Positions 1 through 7,110 of a DNA stretch of 9,463 nucleotides are shown one piece after another; position 1 is the stretch's first letter; every line of letters begins with the position of its first letter. The notes under the pieces were generated by a model that was not told where the DNA came from, ran no database searches, and worked only from the letters and a program-made list of their open reading frames with translations. The translations under genes and the position numbers were made by a program. Source of the stretch: DHVE2 group archaeon (GTDB lineage: Archaea > Thermoplasmatota > Thermoplasmata > Thermoplasmatales > Aciduliprofundaceae); assembly GCA_026986135.1 (NCBI GenBank), contig JALSPD010000123.1, positions 1-9,463 of the forward strand, read 5' to 3'.

Positions 1-2382
1 CAACAAATAGGTATTCTCAGGCACATCTTGACCATGGTTGGTAACATTGATTGCAATGGTAGTCTCTTGGGATACATAGATACTAGATGGTCGTACGGTG
101 ATAGAGTCCACACTAACGTCAACATCGCGATACACATAGATACTTCTCTGATCGATAAGAGTTGAATTCACATAAAGATAGAGTGTATGTTGCCCCGAAG
201 TACCATTTACATTCCACGAATAGGTAAGCATATTCTCTCCTGCATACAAGTCATTCCACGTGGCCAAGCGGGTGGTATCCATATACAGAGACACAACTGT
301 AGAATGTATATCAAAGTACGAATAAACCTCAGCAGTAATGTTTCCAGTATGCCTGTTTATTAACTTATCTATATGCCATTGTGAGACCGCAATTCTGCCA
401 ACTTTTATATTCTCAGATGAGATATTATTTGATGGATTTGTATCCCATATCTGAACAACCTCAGCGGTAATGTTATATCTACCGTCAGCCGAGAATAGGT
501 TTCCAGAAAGAGTGTAGTATTTTGTCACACTTTCCGATGGAGACATAGAGATTATCTGATCATATACAACAATCTGTGAATTAAGATAAACGTAGATTCT
601 AACATTATCTCCGGTTTCTGTACCATGGTTTACTACATCCAGAGAAATTGGCATATCTTTACCGGTAAGATACGGTGCAGATCCTAAAATGTGCAGTGTA
701 ACACCAATATCCACATGCTTATAATAAGAAAGAACTGCATTGCATTTGAAAGTATTATTTGCAACCTGCAAGTCAGGGAAGTGATCAACTGCCACTTGAG
801 CAGTATAATAGTTTGTCGCACTCTTATTTACCCAGAGATTATACACACCCACATATCTGCTATTGGGCCATTCACTCTGATTTACTATGTCCGATAAAAG
901 AGGAAGAATCGCCATTCCATGAGAATTGGTGGTAGCCCATACAGTTCCACCTGTAAAATTACCGAAATTCATATGCGATATGAAGTTCTGAGTCTCCATT
1001 ATTACGGTATTTCTAAGAGAGTGGTCTATGAGATATGGTGTAGCATTAACGTACAATCCTGAAATTGGAATTTTATTAAACGATACTTTCACCTCGGCAT
1101 ATCTAAATATATAAACCTGAGAAGTTGCATCATCGGCATATATACATGAATCTTGCTTATTCAGAGTGTTCTCCACTGTGAGATTTAGTACGTACAGTTT
1201 GCTGGCCTGATAAAGCGAGATACGATTGTGCACCGTTCCATACTCAAGCTCAAAATCGGCAGCCACATGTAGATCTTTAGCATATATGGTACTATGATGC
1301 AAATTGAAATCAAATCTCTCAATGCCGTATATATCTACATTTTTCTCAATTAAAAATCTAAGTTCTACATTATGAACGGTTACGCTACCGCTATAATGAA
1401 CCTCAGTTATTTCAACCACAATATTCCCTGATGCAATACCCGCCTCAATATCACTAGCTTTCAAATCTGCAGAACTAAATGTATCATTAGTAATTAAGAT
1501 TGTTTTATTTCCGGTAGACAGAGTTAGTTTTTCATGAAGCAAGGGCACACCCCTGTAAACAAGCCTTATCTCAGAGCTATTATCATAGTCTGACGAGGTA
1601 GAATAGTTCACCCTCATCTGAAGTTCCTTAACAGGAATTTTGTCCCAGTATATGCCATACTGACTATCAGGACTGGATACAAAATGAGTAAGCACCCCAG
1701 ATGAGGTGGTTGTAGCTGTTGCACCTGTTGAGTCAGTCATATTTCCAATATAGAGCGGCCCTGAAGAAGGATGCTCAAACAGGCTGTTAAAACTACAGTT
1801 CTCCATCAGTACAACCGAATCTATAAAATCAGGGGTTGGTCCATAAGTATTTGTATTCATTCTATCAAAAACGGTATCTTTGATTACTATGTTAACTGTT
1901 TTCTCTTCTACGATAAACCAGCCATCATAAAGTATTCTAGATTTCTCAATTCTTACTTCCGCAGAAGGGTTTTTAGATCCATTTATGGTCACATTCAAAT
2001 GATAATATGGCTGAATCTGACTGGTGCTCAATGTTAATGTTGAATTATAAAACACCAGTGAGCCATAAACCGTTAGACTCCTCGGATGAGCAACATCTGA
2101 CAGAAAATAAAGAGTTGCATTTTCCACTACAAGCTTTCCTGTTTGACCTACAATAATACTACTATCAAATCCATACTTACCTTTTTCACCGGTAAGAGGA
2201 TCGGTTGTATTTTGATTTATGGTAAAAGTAGTATTTATCCATTCAACATCCCCAGATCTAGTAGATGTGAATTGAAATCCATGCGCATTTTCAAAATCAA
2301 AGGTGCTAAACACCGCATTGGCACCAAGTCCCACTATCATCAGTACCATCAATGCAATGACCCACATTTTCATCTTTCTCAT
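1..2382 (-). CDS. Large secreted, probably glycosylated surface protein with CARDB-like domains (C-terminus outside window)
   Basis: The minus strand is open without a stop from the ATG at 2382 to base 1, giving 794 residues and no C-terminus. The start is fixed by an excellent Shine-Dalgarno (2388-2394) five bases upstream and a TATA box at 2434-2441. Residues 1-23 are a signal peptide: basic start MRKMK, a hydrophobic core at about 7-20, and a likely cleavage after Ala-Asn-Ala. The rest is polar, rich in Thr, Ser, Asn and Tyr, with very few Cys. I count about 24 N-x-S/T sequons, which suggests heavy N-glycosylation outside the cell. Residues about 60-550 carry short alternating beta-strand patterns, possibly a parallel beta-helix. 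Residues about 575-660 resemble a CARDB domain (VVNHGTETGDNVRIYVYL, ending NPSNN), and another starts near 754 (INVTNHGQDV). It could be an S-layer-associated, adhesive or cell-wall protein; the exact role is not recognisable. A C-terminal anchor, if any, is off the window. Confidence 0.85.
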   Translation of the reverse strand, partial: MRKMKMWVIALMVLMIVGLGANAVFSTFDFENAHGFQFTSTRSGDVEWINTTFTINQNTTDPLTGEKGKYGFDSSIIVGQTGKLVVENATLYFLSDVAHPRSLTVYGSLVFYNSTLTLSTSQIQPYYHLNVTINGSKNPSAEVRIEKSRILYDGWFIVEEKTVNIVIKDTVFDRMNTNTYGPTPDFIDSVVLMENCSFNSLFEHPSSGPLYIGNMTDSTGATATTTSSGVLTHFVSSPDSQYGIYWDKIPVKELQMRVNYSTSSDYDNSSEIRLVYRGVPLLHEKLTLSTGNKTILITNDTFSSADLKASDIEAGIASGNIVVEITEVHYSGSVTVHNVELRFLIEKNVDIYGIERFDFNLHHSTIYAKDLHVAADFELEYGTVHNRISLYQASKLYVLNLTVENTLNKQDSCIYADDATSQVYIFRYAEVKVSFNKIPISGLYVNATPYLIDHSLRNTVIMETQNFISHMNFGNFTGGTVWATTNSHGMAILPLLSDIVNQSEWPNSRYVGVYNLWVNKSATNYYTAQVAVDHFPDLQVANNTFKCNAVLSYYKHVDIGVTLHILGSAPYLTGKDMPISLDVVNHGTETGDNVRIYVYLNSQIVVYDQIISMSPSESVTKYYTLSGNLFSADGRYNITAEVVQIWDTNPSNNISSENIKVGRIAVSQWHIDKLINRHTGNITAEVYSYFDIHSTVVSLYMDTTRLATWNDLYAGENMLTYSWNVNGTSGQHTLYLYVNSTLIDQRSIYVYRDVDVSVDSITVRPSSIYVSQETTIAINVTNHGQDVPENTYLL

Positions 2383-2387
2383 CCGTA

Positions 2388-2394
2388 CACCTCC
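2388..2394 (-). promoter_or_regulatory. Shine-Dalgarno of the surface protein gene
   Basis: Minus strand GGAGGTG, five bases before the ATG at 2382. It is the strongest ribosome binding site in the window and selects this ATG over the in-frame ATGs at codons 4 and 6. Confidence 0.8.
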
Positions 2395-2433
2395 ATACAC
2401 GCCACCAAGTTGGATATGATATAGAAGTTCAAC

Positions 2434-2441
2434 TATATATA
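2434..2441 (-). promoter_or_regulatory. TATA box of the surface protein gene
   Basis: Minus strand TATATATA inside CTATATATAG. Transcription would begin near 2411, giving a leader of about 29 bases that carries the Shine-Dalgarno. The box starts only about ten bases past the stop of the upstream AAA+ gene, so the surface protein has its own promoter. Confidence 0.6.
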
Positions 2442-2451
2442 GATTACCTCA

Positions 2452-4095
2452 TCAATTATAGCGCATAGACCTGGTTTTAATCTCATCTTTTATGAAATTT
2501 AAAGCTAGTGATAGTTCATCCCACGAAATATATAGCTCCGACAGCTCTTCTCCAACACCTTTCACAAGTGCCGCACTTCCTGCAATCTGAAGGCCTTTTA
2601 AGATTATACGATTAGAAAGATTGGCCCTGTAATTTTTTCTTAGTTCTCTTATTTTATCTCCAAACCTAACAAAATCATGGGAATTTATGATTAAACGGGT
2701 GTTTGTGTTTGAATAATAGTAATAACTGTATGTTAGATGTTTTTGCAGACTTTCGCTCAGAAACCAATCAATATCACCATTTACCTTTCTGATCATATTT
2801 TCATATATCATTCTCTCTCTTAATTCATCATTTATAAAAATCTTGCATATCATTCTATCTTCCAACGCGTTAAAGTTGGGATCTTCTACAGTAACATTCC
2901 ATTTACTCCCAAATATTTTTGTATTGTAATTAACGATAAAAAAACTTGTGACCTTATATGGGTAAATCACATCCTTCTTAGTTTCATCACTAACCTCTCT
3001 ATGCTCCATAACCAGCTTTAATTTTTCAACCATACCTCGATATCTAAAAAAATCATTAAATTCCGGAATTACCCAATCGACAGGGTAATTCTGGTAAGCC
3101 TCAAGTATAGCAATAAATTTCTTTGGTGTCATACCCTCCGCATAACGAATACGCCCTATTATACCATGGGGAGGAACGCCATCCCTCTCATTTCCCCGTA
3201 TAATATCATCTGTAGCAAATGTTTTTCCTGTACCAGGTTCACCAAAATATGCAAGAGAGAAACCTGTCTGCGTTATTTTTCTTCCTTTATCAGAATATAT
3301 TGGGACGTCTGCCAATCCATATTGCTGGATAATTGGAAGCACCATATCCATATATAAACTTCCCATAACATGCCGCGAATATTTCAATATAGCCTCTATA
3401 TTTTTTATTTGATCTTTGATTTCTTCCAGATCCTTTTTTGTTATATTGCTGACAAACTCTCTGAAAAGATTTCTCATTGGAATTACCACATGTAAGAACT
3501 CATGCACAGCATCCTTTGTTGAAAAAGAACTTTCAAGATAGGGATCAAGTAAAGAAAGATCAAAATCATTAAAAAGAAATTCACCACTATTTACCTCTAT
3601 CAGCAAACCTGATTCCCTCATTCTATTCAATACAGATAGATCTGCTCCTACGCCAATAACAATTTCCTTTGCTTTTTTCAAATCCCAACCCACATCATCA
3701 TAAATTGTTTTCCATTTTTTATTGAATTTTGCAAGGTTCAATATTGCCCGAGCATCTCTATCAGAATGGATCACATAGCGCAATGCGTTTTCAATATCAA
3801 TATTGTTATCTAAATCAACGCTAATCCACCCTAGTTCTTCACGTAATGCCTCCCTTACAGAGGGATTAATATGATATACGCCCTTCCTAATTCTTTCTAA
3901 AAGTCCTCTCTTTAAAAGATAGTTTATTTCACCCCGTGATATTTCTATTCCCAGTTCATTAATACTCCAAGCTATACCATTGCTGCTTATTCTTGAATAA
4001 TAATTCAGAGACCCATATTTTTCCTCATAAGATAAGATATATTTGAGCATATTAACATATTTTTCTTTTAAATTTTTTAGAAGGGCAATCCGCAT
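2452..4095 (-). CDS. Winged-helix AAA+ ATPase, MCM-like core with atypical Walker B
   Basis: A 547-residue soluble protein. Seen: Walker A GEPGTGKT at 285-292; a Walker B-like strand WVIPEF at 341-346, where Pro344 replaces the usual Asp but Glu345 is kept; a sensor 1 candidate FFIVNYN at about 385-391; an arginine-finger-like ALEDRM at about 410-415; and a helical C-terminal segment (467-539) like an AAA+ lid. The stretch after Walker B (MEHREVS, then sensor 1 and ALEDR) follows the order of MCM helicases. The N-terminus has no OB fold or zinc ribbon; instead two helix-turn-helix/wing patterns appear at about 29-78 and 125-177, then a charged helical linker at about 201-244. Inferred role: a DNA-binding ATPase, perhaps a helicase, remodeller or regulator; the family was not identified. 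The start is the ATG at 4095, placed about 27 bases after a TATA box, so the mRNA is probably leaderless. A TTG at 4143 overlapping serA is open in frame but lies upstream of that TATA box. Confidence 0.8.
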   Translation of the reverse strand: MRIALLKNLKEKYVNMLKYILSYEEKYGSLNYYSRISSNGIAWSINELGIEISRGEINYLLKRGLLERIRKGVYHINPSVREALREELGWISVDLDNNIDIENALRYVIHSDRDARAILNLAKFNKKWKTIYDDVGWDLKKAKEIVIGVGADLSVLNRMRESGLLIEVNSGEFLFNDFDLSLLDPYLESSFSTKDAVHEFLHVVIPMRNLFREFVSNITKKDLEEIKDQIKNIEAILKYSRHVMGSLYMDMVLPIIQQYGLADVPIYSDKGRKITQTGFSLAYFGEPGTGKTFATDDIIRGNERDGVPPHGIIGRIRYAEGMTPKKFIAILEAYQNYPVDWVIPEFNDFFRYRGMVEKLKLVMEHREVSDETKKDVIYPYKVTSFFIVNYNTKIFGSKWNVTVEDPNFNALEDRMICKIFINDELRERMIYENMIRKVNGDIDWFLSESLQKHLTYSYYYYSNTNTRLIINSHDFVRFGDKIRELRKNYRANLSNRIILKGLQIAGSAALVKGVGEELSELYISWDELSLALNFIKDEIKTRSMRYN

Positions 4096-4118
4096 GATCT
4101 GTCTATGAGCAATGCAGG

Positions 4119-4126
4119 TATATAAA
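4119..4126 (-). promoter_or_regulatory. TATA box of the AAA+ ATPase gene
   Basis: Minus strand TTTATATA, centred about 27 bases before the ATG at 4095. This spacing predicts a leaderless transcript and decides the start. It lies downstream of the serA stop, separating the ATPase from the serine operon. Confidence 0.65.
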
Positions 4127-4133
4127 GATTTAG

Positions 4134-4139
4134 AAAAAA
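4134..4139 (-). terminator. Possible oligo-T terminator after serA
   Basis: Six T on the minus strand immediately follow the serA stop codon (4140-4142). Short T-runs end transcription in archaea. No hairpin is evident, so this is weak evidence. Confidence 0.35.
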
Positions 4140-5057
4140 TCAAGAAATAAGTAGTTCTGCCACTTTTTTAGCGATTTCCACTCCTGCTCTCCTCTGGCCT
4201 TCCCTAGTCTGTGCGCCTATATGAGGTGTAAGTACCACATTGTCAAGCTCAAATAACTTACTTTCTTTCAATGGTTCTACTTCATAGACATCCAGTGCAG
4301 CACCGTAAAGCTTCCCTGATTGGAGGGCTTCATATAAGGCATCCTCATCAACAATGCCTCCACGAGCTGCATTTATTAAAATAGAACCTTCTTTCATTTT
4401 CTCTAATATGCTCTTGTCAATAAGGTGTCTGGTTTCCTCCGTAAGAGGCAAGTGCAAAGACACTACATCCGCTATGGAGACAAGATCATCCAACTCCATA
4501 TATTCCACACCCAATTCTTCTTCCATATTTTGAGGAAGTCTATATATGTCATAGTAGATAACTCTCATACCAAACGCTCTAGCTCTTTTAGCAACTTCCC
4601 TACCAATACGGCCGATTCCAATCACACCCAGCACCTTACCATACATTTCAATGCCTTTACATTTCTTTTTAGGCCAAGAACCCTTCCTTATCTCTCTGTC
4701 ACCAAAAGATATTTTCCTCATAACTGCAAGAATAAGCCCTATCGTTAATTCGGCCACACTTATACTTGTAGCATCAGGGGTATTTATAACCGCTATACCC
4801 TTGCTTTTTGCATAGTCCACATCAATATTATCCAAACCCACTCCAGCACGTCCGATAACCTTTAGTTTTTTAGCAGAGTCTATGATGTCTTTTCTTACTT
4901 TGGTTGCACTTCTTACAACGATTGCATCAAGATCACCAACGTGTTCCTGGAGTTTCTCTTTTGGAACTGACGTGAGATCAACTACCTCCAGTCCCTTCGC
5001 CTTTAAAAGTTGAATGCCTTCTTCAGATATAGGATCGCATATACCCACCTTTACCAT
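4140..5057 (-). CDS. serA: D-3-phosphoglycerate dehydrogenase, short form
   Basis: A 305-residue cytosolic enzyme of the D-2-hydroxyacid dehydrogenase family, which oxidises 3-phosphoglycerate to 3-phosphohydroxypyruvate with NAD, the first step of serine synthesis. Seen: substrate-side VVRS (Arg49), the RAGVGLDNID motif, the NAD-binding G147-x-G-x-x-G152 followed by Asp170 at the end of the second strand (NAD rather than NADP), and the catalytic trio Arg232 (NAARGG), Glu261 (DVYEVEP) and His279 (TPHIGA). It ends right after the catalytic domain, without the ASB/ACT regulatory domains of long SerA proteins, so serine feedback through ACT is not expected. Its ATG shares one base with the TAA of the upstream aminotransferase, with AGGGGG seven bases before it, so the two are co-transcribed. 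A related hydroxyacid reductase (glyoxylate or hydroxypyruvate) is possible, but the partner gene favours SerA. Confidence 0.88.
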   Translation of the reverse strand: MVKVGICDPISEEGIQLLKAKGLEVVDLTSVPKEKLQEHVGDLDAIVVRSATKVRKDIIDSAKKLKVIGRAGVGLDNIDVDYAKSKGIAVINTPDATSISVAELTIGLILAVMRKISFGDREIRKGSWPKKKCKGIEMYGKVLGVIGIGRIGREVAKRARAFGMRVIYYDIYRLPQNMEEELGVEYMELDDLVSIADVVSLHLPLTEETRHLIDKSILEKMKEGSILINAARGGIVDEDALYEALQSGKLYGAALDVYEVEPLKESKLFELDNVVLTPHIGAQTREGQRRAGVEIAKKVAELLIS

Positions 5058-6139
5058 TAATATACCCCCTTTGATTCTAGTATTTCGTCAATGGTATCAA
5101 GCAAAGCCATTATATCCCCGGGCTGTATCTGACCCATATGCGCTATTCTGAAAGTCTTCTCTTTAAGTTCGCCATACCCGTTTGAAATCATCATTCCCCT
5201 TTTACGAAGTTCATTGTTGAGTTCCTTGATGGATATACCATAGGTGTTCTTTATAGTAGTCACTGTAACGCTTTCATACCCTTTTTCAGCAAATAGTTCA
5301 AAACCTCGTTTTTTAGCCCAAGAATGGACAATACTCCTCATCTTAAGATGCCTTTCGTACCTGGCAGTCATTCCCTCTTTTAGCATAAGATCAAGCTGTG
5401 CATCCATGGCATATAACAAAGGTACCGCGGGAGTTGTTGGATGTTGCTGACTTTTTTCATATCTCTGAAGCATCCTTACAAAATCAAAATAATATCCTTT
5501 ATTCCTCATATTTTTACTTCTTTCTATAGCCGCTTCACTTACAAATGCCACTGCAAGTCCGGGAGGAAGAGCTAAGGCTTTTTGGGAAGATGCAATTACC
5601 ACATCATAGTTATCAATATTAATCATATCCCCACCAAGAGAGGATACCGCATCTATAGCAATTAGAGTATCGTTCTCATGGGCAACTTTGGAGATATCAT
5701 CTGTAGGATTCCTTACACCAGTAGAAGTTTCATTATGTATCTGAGCTAGAAGTTCATATTTCTTTTTCTCCATCGCTTCTGCAATCATATCCGGTTTTAC
5801 GGCAAATCCCCAGTCAGCCCAGACCAGATCAGCATCCTTATTATTCGCCAGACTCATCTCATACCATCTCTTACTGAATGCCCCGCACGCACCATGCAAA
5901 ACACTCCTTTCTGCGAGGTTTCTAATTGTCCCTTCCATAACACCTGATCCGCTTGAGGTAAAAACCATAGCATAATGCTTTGTATTAAACAATCTCTGCA
6001 ACTTCTCCACAATGCCTCCGTATAGATCACTCATCTCTGCAGTACGATGCCCTATAACCCTCTGTGCCATTACAAGACGCACTCTGTCATCCACCTCGGT
6101 TGGTCCGGGTATAAACAACTTAGGCGTATTATCTATCAC
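5057..6139 (-). CDS. PLP-dependent class V aminotransferase, probable phosphoserine / serine-pyruvate type
   Basis: A 360-residue fold-type I aminotransferase of the COG0075 kind (alanine-glyoxylate / serine-pyruvate aminotransferase). Seen (numbering from the GTG start): the N-terminal FIPGPTEV signature, GHR substrate region, SSGSGVMEG phosphate-binding loop at about 62-70, HNETSTGV at 135-142, cofactor-binding Asp163 in AIDAVSSLGG, and Schiff-base Lys187 in SSQKALALPPG. COG0075 members in methanogens (MJ0959) act as phosphoserine aminotransferases, and the tight coupling to serA makes conversion of phosphohydroxypyruvate plus glutamate to phosphoserine the likely role (inference). Alanine-glyoxylate or serine-pyruvate exchange cannot be excluded. 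No ATG is near the N-terminus. GTG 6139 is chosen because GGTGA (6145-6149) sits five bases before it, the TATA box would start transcription near 6150, and the protein then begins shortly before the family signature. TTG 6151 or GTG 6148 (leaderless) and TTG 6169 are alternatives. Confidence 0.85.
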   Translation of the reverse strand: MIDNTPKLFIPGPTEVDDRVRLVMAQRVIGHRTAEMSDLYGGIVEKLQRLFNTKHYAMVFTSSGSGVMEGTIRNLAERSVLHGACGAFSKRWYEMSLANNKDADLVWADWGFAVKPDMIAEAMEKKKYELLAQIHNETSTGVRNPTDDISKVAHENDTLIAIDAVSSLGGDMINIDNYDVVIASSQKALALPPGLAVAFVSEAAIERSKNMRNKGYYFDFVRMLQRYEKSQQHPTTPAVPLLYAMDAQLDLMLKEGMTARYERHLKMRSIVHSWAKKRGFELFAEKGYESVTVTTIKNTYGISIKELNNELRKRGMMISNGYGELKEKTFRIAHMGQIQPGDIMALLDTIDEILESKGVY

Positions 6140-6144
6140 TTTGA

Positions 6145-6149
6145 TCACC
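6145..6149 (-). promoter_or_regulatory. Shine-Dalgarno of the aminotransferase gene
   Basis: Minus strand GGTGA (within GGTGATC, an exact match to the usual archaeal 16S 3' end), five bases before GTG 6139. The same motif and spacing precede the DtxR-type gene. It supports a GTG start in a gene that lacks a nearby ATG. Confidence 0.5.
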
Positions 6150-6171
6150 AAGAAGGGTATCTCACGCAAGG

Positions 6172-6180
6172 ATATTTAAT
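6172..6180 (-). promoter_or_regulatory. TATA box of the aminotransferase-serA operon
   Basis: Minus strand ATTAAATAT preceded by A-rich sequence. Its centre predicts transcription from about 6150, leaving a very short leader that just includes the Shine-Dalgarno. It lies between the tRNA gene and the operon. Confidence 0.5.
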
Positions 6181-6201
6181 TTTTCATTACGTAAATCACA
6201 A

Positions 6202-6214
6202 GACGAAAATCGTC
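6202..6214. repeat. Short palindrome upstream of the serine operon promoter
   Basis: GACGA-AAA-TCGTC: five-base arms around a three-base centre, 22 bases upstream of the operon TATA box. It could be an operator or a chance palindrome. Confidence 0.35.
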
Positions 6215-6257
6215 CATATGAATATGAGATGCGTTTAAAACACCACAACATATAAAA

Positions 6258-6332
6258 TGGGGCCGGCAGGATTCGAACCTGCGACCGCCCGGTTATGAGC
6301 CGGGCGCTCTAACCTGGCTAAGCTACGGCCCC
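6258..6332 (-). tRNA. tRNA with CAT anticodon (elongator Met, or Ile2 read as AUA)
   Basis: A complete 75-base cloverleaf on the minus strand without an intron. The acceptor stem GGGGCCG pairs with CGGCCCC, followed by discriminator A; CCA is not encoded (TTT follows). The D arm reads TAGCTTAGCCAGGTTAGAGC. The anticodon stem CCCGG/CCGGG closes the loop CTCATAA, anticodon CAT. The T loop TTCGAAT is closed by GCAGG/CCTGC. The initiator is excluded because the three stacked G-C pairs of initiator anticodon stems and the initiator acceptor end are absent. CAT may be elongator methionine or, if its C34 is changed to agmatidine by TiaS, isoleucine for AUA. The GGGGCC start leaves both open. The very high GC content of the stems in an AT-rich region suggests growth at high temperature. 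Confidence 0.95.
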
Positions 6333-6358
6333 GGCGGAGAGGAGTATTAGGTTCATGA

Positions 6359-6371
6359 TTTTAAAACTTTC
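6359..6371 (-). promoter_or_regulatory. BRE/TATA promoter of the tRNA
   Basis: Minus strand GAAAG followed by TTTTAAAA, centred about 30 bases before the tRNA 5' end at 6332, as expected for an archaeal tRNA promoter. Confidence 0.65.
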
Positions 6372-6411
6372 GTTTGGGAAAGAGAGGCACTTACTAAAAT
6401 GAGAGGAGGGC

Positions 6412-6428
6412 AGAAAAAGGTATATAAA
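6412..6428 (+). promoter_or_regulatory. BRE/TATA promoter of the metallo-hydrolase gene
   Basis: A purine-rich BRE (AGAAAAAGG, 6412-6420) runs straight into TATATAAA (6421-6428). The TATA centre is about 26 bases before the ATG at 6451, and no Shine-Dalgarno precedes that ATG, so the transcript is predicted to be leaderless. This is the best promoter in the window. Confidence 0.75.
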
Positions 6429-6450
6429 AGATCGCAAAATACCTACTGCC

Positions 6451-7110
6451 ATGGGCAAAATAACGATAGTGGTTGACAATCACGCCACTAAAGGGTTAAA
6501 GGCTGCGTGGGGTCTCAGCATACTATTTGAAAACGGTAATTCTAGAGTCCTATTTGACACAGGACCAGATCCATATGTTCTAAATTACAATCTAAACAAA
6601 ATAGGAGTGGAAATGAAATTCACAAATGTTGTTATTTCACATCTTCACTGGGATCATATAGGAGGAATAAAAGCAGTTGCCGATAACACTGGTGATATAT
6701 GTGCACCTGAGCCATGGATTAAAGAGGCCAGAGTATGTAAAGAGCCAGCATACCTTAATGACTCAATAATCACAACGGGTGCACTTGGTGGAGAAATAAA
6801 AGAACAAGGACTTATTATAAAAGGAAAACATAGAACTGCCCTGCTTGTAGGATGTTCTCATCCCGGGGTTCACAGAATACTAAAAAAGGCAATTGATATT
6901 TATGGGCCCATAGAGATCATAATAGGGGGATTCCACCTGTTAAACTCATCAGAAAAAACAATAAAGGATATTGCCACCACATTTAGAAAAGAGAATTTAG
7001 AAGAAATTTATGGTATACATTGCACAGGCAAACACGCATTTAATTATCTTAAAAAGGAACTTGGTAATTCTATAAAGTATGGTTATGCAGGATTAACCAT
7101 TTACCTGTGA
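6451..7110 (+). CDS. Metallo-beta-lactamase-fold hydrolase, COG1237 type (short)
   Basis: A 219-residue soluble protein. Seen: the metal-binding H64-L-H66-W-D68-H69 followed by IGG; GCSHPGV with His137; GGFHLL with His162; and GIHCTG with His190 near the C-terminus. This series is characteristic of the COG1237 hydrolases, often labelled 7,8-dihydropterin-6-yl-methyl-4-(beta-D-ribofuranosyl)aminobenzene-5'-phosphate synthase in databases; that name should not be taken as its reaction, and the substrate is unknown. From memory, family members are usually 250-290 residues. The shortage falls between residues 70 and 130, where the region after the HxHxDH motif is compact, while the metal ligands all seem present. 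The start is the leaderless ATG after a strong promoter. Its 3' end overlaps the stop of the convergent DtxR-type gene by ten bases, so the two transcripts may be antisense to each other there. Confidence 0.82.
   Translation: MGKITIVVDNHATKGLKAAWGLSILFENGNSRVLFDTGPDPYVLNYNLNKIGVEMKFTNVVISHLHWDHIGGIKAVADNTGDICAPEPWIKEARVCKEPAYLNDSIITTGALGGEIKEQGLIIKGKHRTALLVGCSHPGVHRILKKAIDIYGPIEIIIGGFHLLNSSEKTIKDIATTFRKENLEEIYGIHCTGKHAFNYLKKELGNSIKYGYAGLTIYL

Noticed and set aside
691..2424. Short open frames on the plus strand (691-897, 1771-2037, 2143-2424)
   Set aside because: They lie antisense to the continuous surface protein frame, have no recognisable domain, and the minus-strand frame has the signal peptide, promoter and ribosome binding site.
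2452..4095. Calling the ATPase a replicative MCM helicase
   Set aside because: The resemblance is limited to the order of ATPase motifs. The MCM N-terminal OB fold and zinc ribbon are missing and Walker B is altered.
3166..6238. Plus-strand open frames inside the ATPase, serA and aminotransferase genes (3166-3357, 4425-4748, 5244-5450, 6047-6238)
   Set aside because: They run opposite to well-supported genes and encode no recognisable motif.
6258..6332. tRNA gene as an integration site of a mobile element
   Set aside because: No second copy of the tRNA 3' end, no integrase and no change in base composition was seen next to it.
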